NCBI RefSeq assembly: GCF_000143415.4
Contig: NW_003314272.1
Location: 2,195,728-2,259,727, forward strand
DNA from: Selaginella moellendorffii
Lineage: Eukaryota; Streptophyta; Lycopodiopsida; Selaginellales; Selaginellaceae
Reading direction: 5' to 3'
Length of the DNA: 64,000 nt
Shown: in pieces, positions 1 to 10,778 of the stretch
Position numbering within the stretch: position 1 is the stretch's first letter
Layout: each line of letters begins with the position of its first letter
Notes under the pieces: model-generated
What the model was told of the DNA's origin: nothing
What the model saw: the letters and a program-made list of their open reading frames with translations, nothing else
Database searches by the model: none
Made by a program: the position numbers and the translations under genes

Positions 1-168
1 GGGATAATGAAAAGTCCCACTTTAACGAAATAAAGCATAAAGTGGTGAAGTCCTTGAGAGTTATTATAGAAACTTGTCTAAAATATTTAAACCTTGGGGA
101 AATACTCTAATAAGAGGAAAGTCAACTTGAATCCCAACGTAAAAGTTACATAAAGTCTTGAAAAAAAG
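1..168. other. AT-rich flank, no gene seen
   Basis: AT-rich DNA without a plausible reading frame, directly left of a decayed miniature LTR element. It probably belongs to the same old repeat landscape, but I see no structure I can name. Confidence 0.5.
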
Positions 169-565
169 TGTAAGGAACCAAAGGGAATAATTTAATAAAC
201 AGTCCATTAAGGTTTAAATATAAAAGGAAATTACCTATAAACAAGACTGCACTTTTTTTTTTCCAATTGGTTGAATGTTTTAGGATATTTAAGGTTAAGC
301 ATTCTTGACTTTGAGTAGTATTAAACTAGATGACTTTTTAAAAAATTCAAATTAAAAAATTTACATTTGGTATCAGAGGGGCATTAAATCCAATTCTATT
401 CGTTAACTAAATAAAATCACATCATATATTAATTTTGACATTATATTTGGTATTTAAAAGTGTCTTATATTTAACTCTATTTAACGATCATTTAGTTTTC
501 GTTCACAAGAGTATGAATTTACAAAGAAGCATAATAGATTGTAAGTAATCAAAGGGAATGCCAAA
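169..565 (+). mobile_element. Decayed copy of the 194-bp-LTR miniature retrotransposon (TRIM-1 relic)
   Basis: Positions 169-365 start TGTAAG and end TTTACA. They can be followed almost base by base against the 194-bp LTRs at 39475-40928; shared landmarks are CAAATATA, TGCAC, CCAATTGGTT, GGATATT and GGTTAAGC. They are followed by TTTGGTATCAGAGG, the usual primer-binding site for initiator tRNA-Met. An interior of about 175 bp then leads to a second TGTAAG at 540, where about 25 bp of the next LTR are still alignable before similarity fades. Nearly all differences are C-to-T or G-to-A, as expected of an old methylated copy. It has no coding capacity, so it must have depended on an autonomous partner. 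Confidence 0.75.
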
Positions 566-2890
566 AGTTAAATTAAAAATCTTTTAAATAATGACAGAAA
601 CTCCTTTGATTATGCCATTCTCCATTAACACATTTATTGCAACTAAATTAAGTGTTAAAAAGATAGTCTCTACTCCAATACTAACCACTATGGGAATGGA
701 GGATGGAACTTCAAGCTTTATAAGAGGTGGGGGAATCTCCAAAAAATGTTAAAAGTCTTGGTAATCCACCAAAAACTGTTCTAAATTTAGTTAAGCATTT
801 GTAATGGTCTTTATAAACTCAATATATATAAATCATTTGTAAGACTTGTCATCTTTTGGTTATTACTACTTATTATAATTTTTAAATCTATTGGAAGCTA
901 AAATAAAGTCTCTAGTAAGACATATCTAAAATAGAGAGTATTGGTATTTTATAATATTCTATTGAGGTATTTACTGTGATACTAAATTATACTTCTAATG
1001 CTAAATTATCACTAAGCATTGTAACTAAAGATTCACAAGCATAATATGGTTATGTGATACAAACCTTGTTTGCTCCCAAAAAGTGTGCAAAAGTAATAGA
1101 ATTCAAATCTTAAGAGGTGGCTTTAACTATAAATTAATTTTCTTTTCTATAAAAGACTCACATAGGTGAAGAATAATGGGAGTCTTGATAGCTAAAATAT
1201 TTGTAACTAATGCTGTTATATTCGAAGTCCTAAAATTTTCATTTTTACTTGTACAACCTAAGATGGAAGAAGAGGTTGCCCTTGTACTTCTTTCTAACTT
1301 ATTTGTTCTCCTCCTAAATAGAAGTGAAACTCAAAAGAAGAAATATTATCAACAAATGTCCTCATAAAAACCCTTATAGCAAATAAATGTCGAGATCTCA
1401 ATTTAGGGACAATAAAGAATAGCTCAATAAAAAACTCAAAATAAAATCTAAATAAAGATTAAAAATGCTAGCTAAAAAATGTATAAATACATTCAAAACC
1501 TCATAAAAACAACATAAGGAGAGAAAAGTGATAAGATCTTTATAAAAAAGCACCAAAATTGCTTAAAAGAAAATTGTCATCAAGATCTCTTTAAAAGTGA
1601 AGAAAAAGATCCAAGAGAGTGCCTTAAAAATTGCAAGACAAAGAGAAAGAATTATTCAAAAACCATGATAATAAAAGCTAAATAAAATCTTCTAGAAGAA
1701 AGATTAAATGATGCAAGAAGACACTTGTTGGAAACCTCAAAGATGGATCATTCAAATGCAACAAAGAAAATTAGAAAAGGTAACTTATAGTGAACGTGAT
1801 AAACTTGCAATTATACCTTGGTGGACATCAAAATGAAATTCTCCTTTCTTGTCACAATCCTTGTACTAAATCTAAAGATTTTTTATTCCAAACAATAGAG
1901 AATAACAAGATTTACAAACCCATCCATTCAATTTGCCAACAAGAAGATAAATAAATCATAATAATAAGATTTGCAGTCATGAGTAAAGCCAAAGAAAAGT
2001 AAAAAACAATAAAGGAAATTCACTCATGCAAAGAATCCCTAAGGAAGAAAATTGTACTCAAATGTCTCTTAATCTAACCCAAAATAAAAAAAGAAAAACA
2101 TAAGTTACCTAAGACCAGTCCCTCAATATTTCTAGATGATAGCTTACTGTGTCTGCCAAACACCCTCATTATCATGCCTTTTGTGTTAGTTTCATTTCGA
2201 TCCTAAATGCTATTTATGGACAGTGTTTAAATTTGCTCATTTGGCATATTTACAAAATGTAGAGATTGTACTAAACATAATGGTGTTCATCCCGTACATC
2301 CTACTGCACGACTTACTCTTAGTGTGCTCAAACAGAATAAGACAATTCAAGCAAAGATGCAAGTATGAATGAATATGAGAAGAAAGGTATATTGCTTTAG
2401 ATGGAAAGAATATTCTTAGATGATGTTGGGCCAATTAGGAGTATAATTGTTCATAGTGGGTAGCACAAGTGAAAACACATCACATGTGGCAGAGCTGGCC
2501 TACCAACTAATTCAACCTACTATAGGACTACAGTGCAACCATCAAATCAAGGAACTCCATCTAAGAGTTTTGGGATGAAGCAATAGCAGTGGAATTTGGA
2601 CATTCTAATGCAAAAACTAGACAAGATCAGGCACCCATACATCAAGTTGAACGATTCACCTAAGTCAGAGAAAAGAGCACTCTCACGGTCAAGATTTCGT
2701 AAGGCAATCTGTACAAAGCCGGTAAAACTTTCTGCAAGTTACTACCTAAAAAGCTCTTTCCTGACAAAGATCACGACATTTTCAAAAAATTTGAAGCAAA
2801 GATAGACCTGGACGCTATTTGAAGTGTGATTGAAAAAAATGAATGATTTCCATTTCCAAGTATGCTTGCAAGAACAATTGCAGCGACAAA
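566..2890. other. AT-rich intergenic, decayed repeat DNA
   Basis: About 2.3 kb of AT-rich sequence with only short, biased reading frames (for example 1176-1367) that I do not consider genes. The composition resembles the mutated LTR relics at 37-41 kb. The right end, from about 2600, becomes less AT-rich and probably contains the 3' untranslated region of the minus-strand transporter gene. Confidence 0.5.
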
Positions 2891-2898
2891 ACTTACCT
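2740..2898 (-). other. Possible 3' UTR intron of the PHT4-like gene
   Basis: Eleven bases after the TGA stop, the minus strand reads CGACAG/GTAAGTTTTG, a near-perfect plant 5' splice site at about 2898. Candidate acceptors (GCGTCCAG or TTTGTCAG) lie about 80-140 bases further on. If used, this would be an intron in the 3' UTR, a configuration that can trigger nonsense-mediated decay. Splicing is inferred from the motif only. Confidence 0.35.
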
Positions 2899-2907
2899 GT
2901 CGAAGTT

Positions 2908-4311
2908 TCACTCGAAAACCCTGTCTCCGCTGGCGTATTTACAAAACACTGCGGCGCTGAAGACACAGAGAACCGCCGGAAGCCCGAAGACGAGCCTCCA
3001 GCTGCCAAGATCCGCCGGCCCATGGCTGGACGATTGCAGAATCCATCCCGTCAGGTTGACACCAACAATCCCCGCAAAAGTCCCAGCAGTGTTGGAGATC
3101 CCCATGACGATCCCAGCGTACCTGGGAGCTATGTCCATGTGGTTGACAGCAAAGCCAGCTCGTCCCAGCGCCAAGGATCCCAGTATCACCGACGAGCAAA
3201 CTATCGCGCTCTGGACGGAAGAGATCTTCGGCATGATTCCCAGCCCAGCAGCAGCAACCACAAACCCCACGCCGTTGATCCACTTCCTGGTGTGAGCTAC
3301 GTTCATGATCTTCCGGGTCACGAAGTAGTCCGCCACCAGTCCCCCCACATTGGACATGACGAACATCACCACGTATGGCATCGTCTTGGAGGCTCCCATG
3401 TGTTGCAAGCCGACGTGAAGGCCCTGATCGAAGTACGTCGGCAACCAGCTCATGAGGACGTAGAGAACGTAGTGGAACGTATAGTTGTTGACGACGATCG
3501 CCCACACCGGCAAGCTCTGGAGGATCTTCTTCCAAGGAATGTGGGTTCTTGATCGAGCAGCAGTAGCAGCAGCAGCAGCGGAAATCTCTAGCCCGCCAAC
3601 CTTCTTCCAGTTCTCTTTCGTAGCAGCCGCCAGCAATCCATTCTCCTCGCCAGCCTTCACGGAATGGATGCTCTTGAGCTCGATGTCCGCCGGAGCTCCA
3701 AACCCCGCCGCCGAGGCCTTTGGATGCTCCGAGAGTGGCGGATCGATCGAGTAGAAGTGCCAGAAGATCGCCCAAGTGAGGCCCATGAGAGCTTCCATCA
3801 CGTAGACCGCCCGGGGGCCGCTCCAATGGACGAGCTCCGGGAGGAAGAGCATCCCAAACGCGGCCCCGAGATACATCCCCGACGTGGTGAGAGAGACCGA
3901 CCTGGATCGCTCGTGAGGGGGAACCCACTGCGCCAGGACGGTGTGGACCGATGGGATGATGAATCCCTGCGCGACACCTACGAGCACCCGGATCAAGATT
4001 ATCACGGCGCTGTTGTGGCGCGGATCGATGGGCGTCGCGATGCACGCCAGCGTCCACGCGAAGAATGACCAGAGGAGGACCCTGCGGCCGCCGATGCGCT
4101 GCGCGACCCAGCCCCCCGGGACCTGGGAGATGGAGTAGCCGTAGAAGAAGGCCGAGAGGAGATTACCCTTGGATTTCTGCGTGATCCCGGCGGAATTGGC
4201 CGCGGCCGTGTAGGCGATGGAGAATCCCGTGCGCTCCACATAGCACACGGCCGTGCACACGAAGGTGAGCAGCACGATGATCCGGCGCTGGGGCCATTTC
4301 GACGACGCCAT
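2908..4311 (-). CDS. PHT4-family anion/phosphate transporter (PHT4;6-like)
   Basis: Uninterrupted 467-residue frame of a major facilitator superfamily (MFS) transporter. The start is the ATG at 4311. The N-terminus reads PQRRIIVLLTFVCTAVCYVE and runs straight into the first membrane helix. No long transit peptide precedes it, which argues for the Golgi/endomembrane PHT4;6 type rather than the plastid PHT4 members. Helices 1-6 are followed by a cytosolic loop (about residues 195-255) carrying an alanine run, then helices 7-12. MFS signature pieces include GGWVAQRIGGRRVL (loop 2-3) and PPHERSRSVS (loop 4-5). The family exports or moves phosphate and related anions across internal membranes; the substrate here is inferred. 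It is divergent with the gene starting at 4574. Confidence 0.87.
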   Translation of the reverse strand: MASSKWPQRRIIVLLTFVCTAVCYVERTGFSIAYTAAANSAGITQKSKGNLLSAFFYGYSISQVPGGWVAQRIGGRRVLLWSFFAWTLACIATPIDPRHNSAVIILIRVLVGVAQGFIIPSVHTVLAQWVPPHERSRSVSLTTSGMYLGAAFGMLFLPELVHWSGPRAVYVMEALMGLTWAIFWHFYSIDPPLSEHPKASAAGFGAPADIELKSIHSVKAGEENGLLAAATKENWKKVGGLEISAAAAATAARSRTHIPWKKILQSLPVWAIVVNNYTFHYVLYVLMSWLPTYFDQGLHVGLQHMGASKTMPYVVMFVMSNVGGLVADYFVTRKIMNVAHTRKWINGVGFVVAAAGLGIMPKISSVQSAIVCSSVILGSLALGRAGFAVNHMDIAPRYAGIVMGISNTAGTFAGIVGVNLTGWILQSSSHGPADLGSWRLVFGLPAVLCVFSAAVFCKYASGDRVFE

Positions 4312-4573
4312 GCTTACATTTCCTTGCGGAATCTCTCCCGATCTGAGCGCCTTGCCTGGATCTACCTAGAATGAGGAATGCATTGGCGCTGTGATCCGTC
4401 CGCCATAGCCGAGCTTTCTCTCGATGTTTTAGGGTTTGACTTTGAAATAAATATGACGTGGATGCCACGTGCTAGACAGGTCACCCGCCACGCTGGCTAC
4501 GCGCCAAAACTGTGGTTTAAACGAAAGGGCATTGCATTTTTAGGGCGGAAGCGTTTTGTTGAAGAGGGCGGCG
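4312..4573. promoter_or_regulatory. Divergent promoter region with telo-box-like motif
   Basis: 262 bp separate the start codons of the PHT4-like transporter (-) and the multi-exon gene (+). A TTTTAGGGTTT motif lies at 4427-4437. TAGGGTTT/AAACCCTA boxes are a known feature of promoters of plant housekeeping and translation genes. No TATA box is obvious. Confidence 0.45.
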
Positions 4574-5814
4574 ATGAGGCGATCCCATGTAAGTGTCTCT
4601 CTTGGAAAGATCTCACGGCTTCTCTCAGCCGCCTGGAAGGGCTAAGCTCAAATCGCTCAAATCTGGAGTGTCCAAGTCCTGGAAGAATGCAATGTGTCGC
4701 GTCATCGTCCTCGTCTTGGTCGATCTGTTGATGTTGTCAAGACAAACAAAGGGAAGTCTTTCTGATTTCTTTTCTGGAGCTCCAGGCTTACGATCCAGTT
4801 GCTTGCTCTACATTCCAAGCGAGTCCGTATGGATGTGAGTTCACAGAAGATGTTGCGCTTCTGTCTTTCTCACTGTGAATTTCCTTTGTTTTTTTTGCTG
4901 TTCTTCAGTGACCATTCCTGACATCAAGCGAAGGTTTTGCATCACCCATGCTGTAAAGAGATACTTTCCTCAAGGGCATCACGACAATTTTGCCGACAGT
5001 GGAGTGGGTATCAAATTTCTCCTCTTTGAAAGTTTATTTTGTTCTTAAGCAGAACCTCCTTTTTGTTTTTCTTTCTATGTGTTTAGTGTCGTATCCGAGA
5101 TTCGTCGCCGCCAAAGAGAACATCCGGGAAGCACATAATTTCTGGTCCCCATCGCTGTTCCGGTAAGTTAAGTTCGGTAACGTAAAATTTCCATGATCTT
5201 GAAAATTTTCTCTGCAGTGACGCAGCGGAACGTGATAAATGGAACAATTGATGCCAATGATTTGGTGCGCCGGCCAAACAGACGAGGACCCCAGCAGCTA
5301 TTCCCGATTTCTCACTACAACGAAGACATCGTTGCCGGGAGATTTCATCCGAAAGAGACGGTACGCTGCCTAAGTTCTTCCAGACCCGTTTTTGTGACGA
5401 GGGTCTCTCCAGAAATGGGATCGGAAGCTCACGCTTGGCTACCCCGCGTTTGATCGAGAAGAAGTTCGTGAGAACTTGGTGAGAGGTAAACAGGTATGCT
5501 ACCAGAGCTTCCTCGTCCTTTTCCATTTTGTTTCTGCGATGCTTCTCGTTCCTAGATTTGACTGATTGTTTCCAATCTCTCGCCTCGTTTGGACAGGCCT
5601 CGCGTGAACACGCCGCTCACAGGCAGCGGACGCACGCAGTATTGACAGAGTACCTGTATGATGCCAAAGACAGAGCCGGCGACGTTTTCAACAAAGACGA
5701 ATTCACCGGCAGACGCGTAAGTTCTTGACTGGATCATTGTTCTCCTTGTCTCATGGGATTGATTCATAAAAGAAATACTATTTTTTGCAGCAACTATGGG
5801 CTTCTACACATTGA
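4574..5814 (+). CDS. Unrecognised multi-exon protein, basic N-terminus
   Basis: At least seven small exons with phase-consistent GT-AG junctions. A first ATG at 4574 encodes MRRSH up to a GTAAGT donor at 4589. The following exons give a basic stretch, then AYDPVACSTFQASPYG, TIPDIKRRFCITHAVKRY, SYPRFVAAKENIREAHNFW, NVINGTIDANDLVRRPNRR, KWDRKLTLGYPAFDREE and finally DEFTGRRQLWASTH with the stop at 5812-5814. The splice pattern near 4690-4790 is unresolved because the frame must shift there. I do not recognise the family. The protein is charged, seems soluble and lacks membrane segments. The short basic start could be an organelle presequence, but that is a guess. Consistent splice phases over five exons make a real gene likely. 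Confidence 0.65.
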
Positions 5815-6733
5815 GAGTTTCAAAGTCATCCATCGATTTGCCACGAGATAAACGCTACACTCGTCTCATCGATCTACAATGTAGATTCTCTAGGTTGCTT
5901 TTTCTATGTTGTGAATATACCTGAATCTGCCACGTGGTTGGTCCGCATTCCCCCGCCGGGGTTCGTACAATATTCCGTCGATTGGTCCTCTTCTTTGCAA
6001 GTGTAGACTTTTAGGGTTCTTTATTTTCTTTGCCAATGCGATGCGATCACTGTGGCGACAGCGGCAATCTTCCATCCTCCCGGCGTCCGATGCGCTCGAT
6101 CCGATCACGCCACAGCAGCAGCAACAGCGTCAGCGCTCCTTGATCCGATTCTCTCACGTCTCATCGCATTTGCGCATTCTCTCCCTTGCGCCAAGCCAGG
6201 ACGCCCGTCTGTAAGTCGTGCGTGCCAGGGTGCCGGCGCATCGGATTTTTTCCAGGTTTTTTCCAGGCAAGTCGGACATGTCCCCTTCTTTCGCATTTCC
6301 CTAGTCATATATATTTTTTAGTGTCTCGGACCTTGTCATTTCCCCGGCAACTAGAGATTCCTTGCTCCATTTGCATAGTCCTTTTCCCTGGCACTACTTT
6401 ATCGCCTAGTGGTTTGATATCTCTCCCTGTCGCCGGGTTGGCAGTGTTTGCGAGCAACTTCCACTTGCCTTCCCGGTGATTGGGTCCTAGTTGGATCTTC
6501 TTAGCTAGCATTAGGTAGTTTGATTCCCAAGCAAGCACGCATCTATTTTTCTGCGGTTTTCGCGTTTTTTTTACATTGTGGGCGAGCTTAAATTCTCGTT
6601 TCCTTACACTAAGATGTTGCCCTCTTCCAGGAGTCCTAGCTAGCGAGCGAGAGCGAGAGCGAGAGCGAGCAAGCGAGCGAGCAGCTGCTACGACTGCTGC
6701 TCGACGCAGCCGGTGCTGTTTAGCTGAGGAACA
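5815..6733. promoter_or_regulatory. Intergenic/promoter and 5' leader of the AAA-ATPase gene
   Basis: No convincing gene. It contains one exact TTTTAGGGTTCTT motif at 6009-6021 and, just before the start codon, a purine-rich GAGCGA/GAGA simple repeat at about 6640-6682 that probably lies in the 5' leader. Short open frames here are not codon-biased like the genes. Confidence 0.45.
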
Positions 6734-9700
6734 ATGGAGCAGAAGTATGTCATGTGGTCGACCATCGGACTTGGGCTTGGTGTGGGGCTCGGACTCGGCC
6801 TTGCTCGTTCGAAGTCTTCCCCGAATGTGGGCTCTGCTGGAAGGCAGCTGCAGCAGCCGGATGTCTTAGAGCTGGAGCTCTTGAGCCAGATAATTGATGG
6901 GAAGGACAGTGGCGCTACTTTCGACGAGTTCCCTTACTATCTCAAGTATGTATCACTTGTGTTGGACCTTTGCTTGAGTTGTAATTTGTGTTGACTCTCT
7001 CGTTGCGTGACTTGTTGGTGTTTTGCAGTGAGCAGACGCGAGTTCTTCTTACGAATGCTGCCTACGTTCACCTCAAGCAAAGGGAGTTCTCCAAGTATAC
7101 GCGAAATCTCTCACCAGCGAGTCGGACAATACTCCTGACTGGGCCGGCAGGTAAGACTTCCGTTTTTCTCCTCTTTTCCCTTGAGTGCCAACACGCTTTT
7201 GTACTTGGAGGTGCCGAGGCCTACCAGCAGATGCTTGCGAGGGCTCTGGCTCACTATTTCGAAGCTAAACTCTTACTCCTTGACGTTTCCGACTTCGTCT
7301 CCAAGGTACCAAGCTCTTCTTTATAGACGAGAATATTCAAGCAAAATGTGGATGTTTCAGGTTCAGAAAAAGCACGGCGATGTGAAATTTTCTTCTGAGG
7401 TATAGCTTTTTGTGGTTCCCCATTTTTGAATCTGATAATTATTGTCTGGTTCACAGCCATTGCCTGAGGTTTTGTTTCGAACTGTAAGCCAGTTCGCCAG
7501 TAACGTCGGAAGCTTAGCAACACAAATCACAAGGTCATCAGGCGAAAATGCCTCAGATTCTCAAAGGTCTTCATTTTCTTCTTTTCCCGGGAAAATTATT
7601 CACATGCGTGTTTATACAGTAATACATCTCCTAGCAAAAGTCCAGAAAATCTCTCTAAGTCGGGAAAAGCTCCAGAAGGTCGGACATGCATTCCACATTT
7701 TTTATATGGCAGCCTAATGTTTTGTTCTCTTGCAGCCTTGCCTTTGCGTCGGAGTAATTCCTTGGGACTATTTGAGGAGAAGTCACTGTTTAATGCATTG
7801 TTCAAGGTTTGCATACATAATGAATGCTGTTGCAAATGTTGTAACTTCTTCTACAGGTTCTCGCATCCGTTTCTGGGTCCAGTCCGATCGTCCTCTACTT
7901 GCGTGACGTAGAGAGACTTGTGTCGAGAGGCCCAAAGACATACTCTCTGTTCTTGAAACGTTTGAAGAAGCTTTCAGGCCCAATTTTAGTGTTGGGATCA
8001 AGGATAATGCAAACTAAGGTACAAGTCGTTTGTATGTGTTCTTCTGCATCTAAAGCGTTTCCGGCAGGACTCTGAAAGTGTAAATGAGAAGTTGGAGCAC
8101 CTGTTTTCATACACCATCAACATTAAACCTCCCGAAGACAATGCAGTTCTTGTCAGCTGGAGAAGTCAGCTAGAAGAAGACATGAAAACTATTCAAGCTC
8201 AAGACAACCGAAATCACATTTTAGAGGTAATAACGTAATGAGGCTAAATATGCAAACCAGAATCATTCCCTGTCCAGGTTCTCGGTTCGAATGACGTAGA
8301 GTGTGACGACCTTGGATCCATTTGCTTCAGTGACACGATGCTTCTTAGTAACTGTAAGCTGAAAGAGTCTCTTTGCCTTCTCTCATAAGAATGTCTTTGA
8401 TTTTTTTAGACATTGAAGAAATATTGGTTTCGGCGATTTCCCATCATCTAATGAACACAGAGCAACCAGATTATCGCTCAGGAAGGCTTGTAATTTCTTC
8501 TAAAAGGTTGGTTTTTCTTTTAGTTTCTGACGTTTCAGTTTTAACGTTGAAATATATGTCCAGTCTTGCTTATGGCCTAGAATTATTTCAAGCTGGGCAG
8601 CTTGACAGCAACGAGGCTAAATTACAAGCAGAAACAAAGGTGGAGACTTCGAAGGTTCGTGTTTCTCAAATTTTATGGAAAGTTAGCTCACTCGTGTTAC
8701 AGCCGGAAGCTCAGGAAACAGTCACCAGAGGGAATGCGGACGTCAAAACAGATGTTCCTGTTGCGGAGGCGAAAACCGAAGTTTCAAAGCCTGAAGGACC
8801 CAAGCCAGACAACGAAAAGAAATCATCTGATACAACGAAGCCTGCTCCCGTTACCACAAAAGCAGTAAGATAGTTCGATGTTATGAACTGATGCCTGAAA
8901 ATGTTGTTCCTTGTAACAGGACGTCCCTCCAGATAATGAATTTGAAAAGAGAATCAGACCAGAGGTTATTCCAGCTGGAGAAGTTGGAGTGAACTTCCAA
9001 GATATTGGTGCTCTTGACAACGTTAAAGAGTCGTTGCAAGAGCTTGTGATGCTACCATTGCGAAGGCCCGAGTTGTTCAACAAGGGTGGCTTGATTAAGG
9101 TACATCTAAAAGGGAAGAGGAAGAGCATACTAAATTTTTTTATGCCTTTATCAGCCTTGCAGAGGCATTCTTTTGTTTGGTCCCCCAGGAACTGGGAAAA
9201 CCATGCTTGCAAAAGCTGTTGCAACGGAAGCCGGCGCTAGCTTCATCAATGTCTCAATGTCTTCCATAACATCAAAGGTAAAGTAGCAAGGCATCTTAAA
9301 TTGGAGCTCCAGAAATGACGTGATATTTTTGACTTGCAGTGGTTTGGTGAAGATGAAAAGAATGTACGGGCTTTGTTTACGCTTGCTGCAAAAGTAGCAC
9401 CTACGATCGTCTTCATTGATGAAGTATGTGTTCTATCAAGTTGCTTCCACTTTTACCGAAGAAAGATGCTATTGTGCAGGTTGATAGTATGCTTGGCCAA
9501 CGATCTCGTGTGGGAGAGCACGAGGCAATGCGAAAGATAAAGAACGAATTTATGGCGCATTGGGATGGACTCTTGACCAAGGGTGCTGAGCGTGTCCTCG
9601 TTCTGGCTGCAACAAATCGTCCATTTGATTTGGACGAAGCAATCATCCGAAGATTCGAGCGAAGGTATCCGTTTGCTTTTTGAACGCTGAATTTTCTGAC

Positions 9701-10416
9701 TGACTTGAACTTGACTCTTGTGCAGAATCATGGTTGGTTTACCAGACGTGCAAAATCGCGAGAAAATCCTACGGGCGATTCTTTCGAAGGAACATCTATC
9801 AAGTGACTTTGATTTTCCGGAGCTTGCCAACATGACCGATGGATATTCCGGAAGCGACCTGAAGGTACCAGTCCATATTTCAAATTTTCTTTTCCTTTGA
9901 GATGATTCACAAGGACAAGTCTTCCAGAACCTTTGCATGGCGGCTGCGTATCGACCCGTACGTGATTTGCTGAAGAAAGAGAAAGAGAAGAAAGAAAAAG
10001 CAGTAAGCTGTCCCTCTCTCCACATTGCGCTTTCTCCCAGTTCTAAAGTCTTGGTCTTTTCTTTCCTAGAAGAAAAAGAAACGCTCCTCCAAGGAAGAAA
10101 GCGAAGCTACTTCCAAAAGCGACAAGGAAGAAGCAGCGGCCAAAGGAGGACCAGCGCCGCCACCAACAGATGCAAAAACAGCCGACGATCTGTCTCTCAG
10201 GCCACTCAACATGGACGACATGAAAGAGGCCAGGAAACAGGCAAGCCCAATCTTTTCTCAAGTTGCATGAAACCTTTCGTTCTTACTCCCTCTACTTCCC
10301 AGGTCTCTGCCAGCTTCTCCGCCGAAGGAGCGGGCATGTCCGAGCTCCAAGAATGGAACGAGCTCTACGGCGAGGGTGGATCTCGCAAGAAGCAGCAGCT
10401 CTCTTACTTCATGTAA
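6734..10416 (+). CDS. DAA1/MSP1-type AAA-ATPase
   Basis: Multi-exon gene for an AAA-ATPase of the plant DAA1 (At1g64110-like)/MSP1 group, about 800 residues. The first exon (6734-6945) encodes [20 protein letters not shown], a glycine-rich membrane anchor typical of the family, then FDEFPYYL. Next exons are 7029-7150, 7210-7305 and 7361-7399. The middle part carries [16 protein letters not shown] and the helical domain. The AAA module reads [17 protein letters not shown], Walker A GPPGTGKT (exon near 9190), [14 protein letters not shown] (Walker B, split by an intron), [19 protein letters not shown] (second region of homology, arginine fingers) and ends with [19 protein letters not shown] and YFM. 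Relatives extract mislocalised membrane proteins from mitochondria or peroxisomes; that role here is inferred. It is convergent with SEC5. Confidence 0.92.
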
Positions 10417-10778
10417 GGCCACCACGGCGCAACAACACTACCTTTACAACACGGTACTAGACAACACAACGATTACTGCCATTATACAACAGCAACGATT
10501 ATACTACTATAACGATACTATTTGACAACCACAACACTAACAGGAATGGGTTGTAACACTTACAACCGATGGATTGGATACTTCCATATACTTCTAGTCA
10601 TTCGTAGCGGTAGCTAGCTCAGCTACATAACAATTCTTTACTTTCATGCGTGGAAGCAGCTCAAAGCACTTGTACAGTCTATATAGAACACCGATTCTTT
10701 ATACACCATGTGATTGTTATTTTTTCTCTCCAAGAAACTAGGAACCAAGCGAGAGAAACTAAAAGAATGCGTTGTAGT
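10417..10778. other. Convergent 3' intergenic region
   Basis: 362 bp between the stops of two genes facing each other. It begins with ACAAC-rich simple sequence (10420-10550) and presumably holds both 3' UTRs and poly(A) signals. I see no gene in it. Confidence 0.5.

Noticed and set aside
1176-1367. 63-residue frame in the AT-rich left region
   Set aside because: It is short, lies in decayed repeat DNA, and has no recognisable features.
2939-4057. 372-residue minus-strand frame
   Set aside because: Shifted-frame shadow of the PHT4-like transporter.
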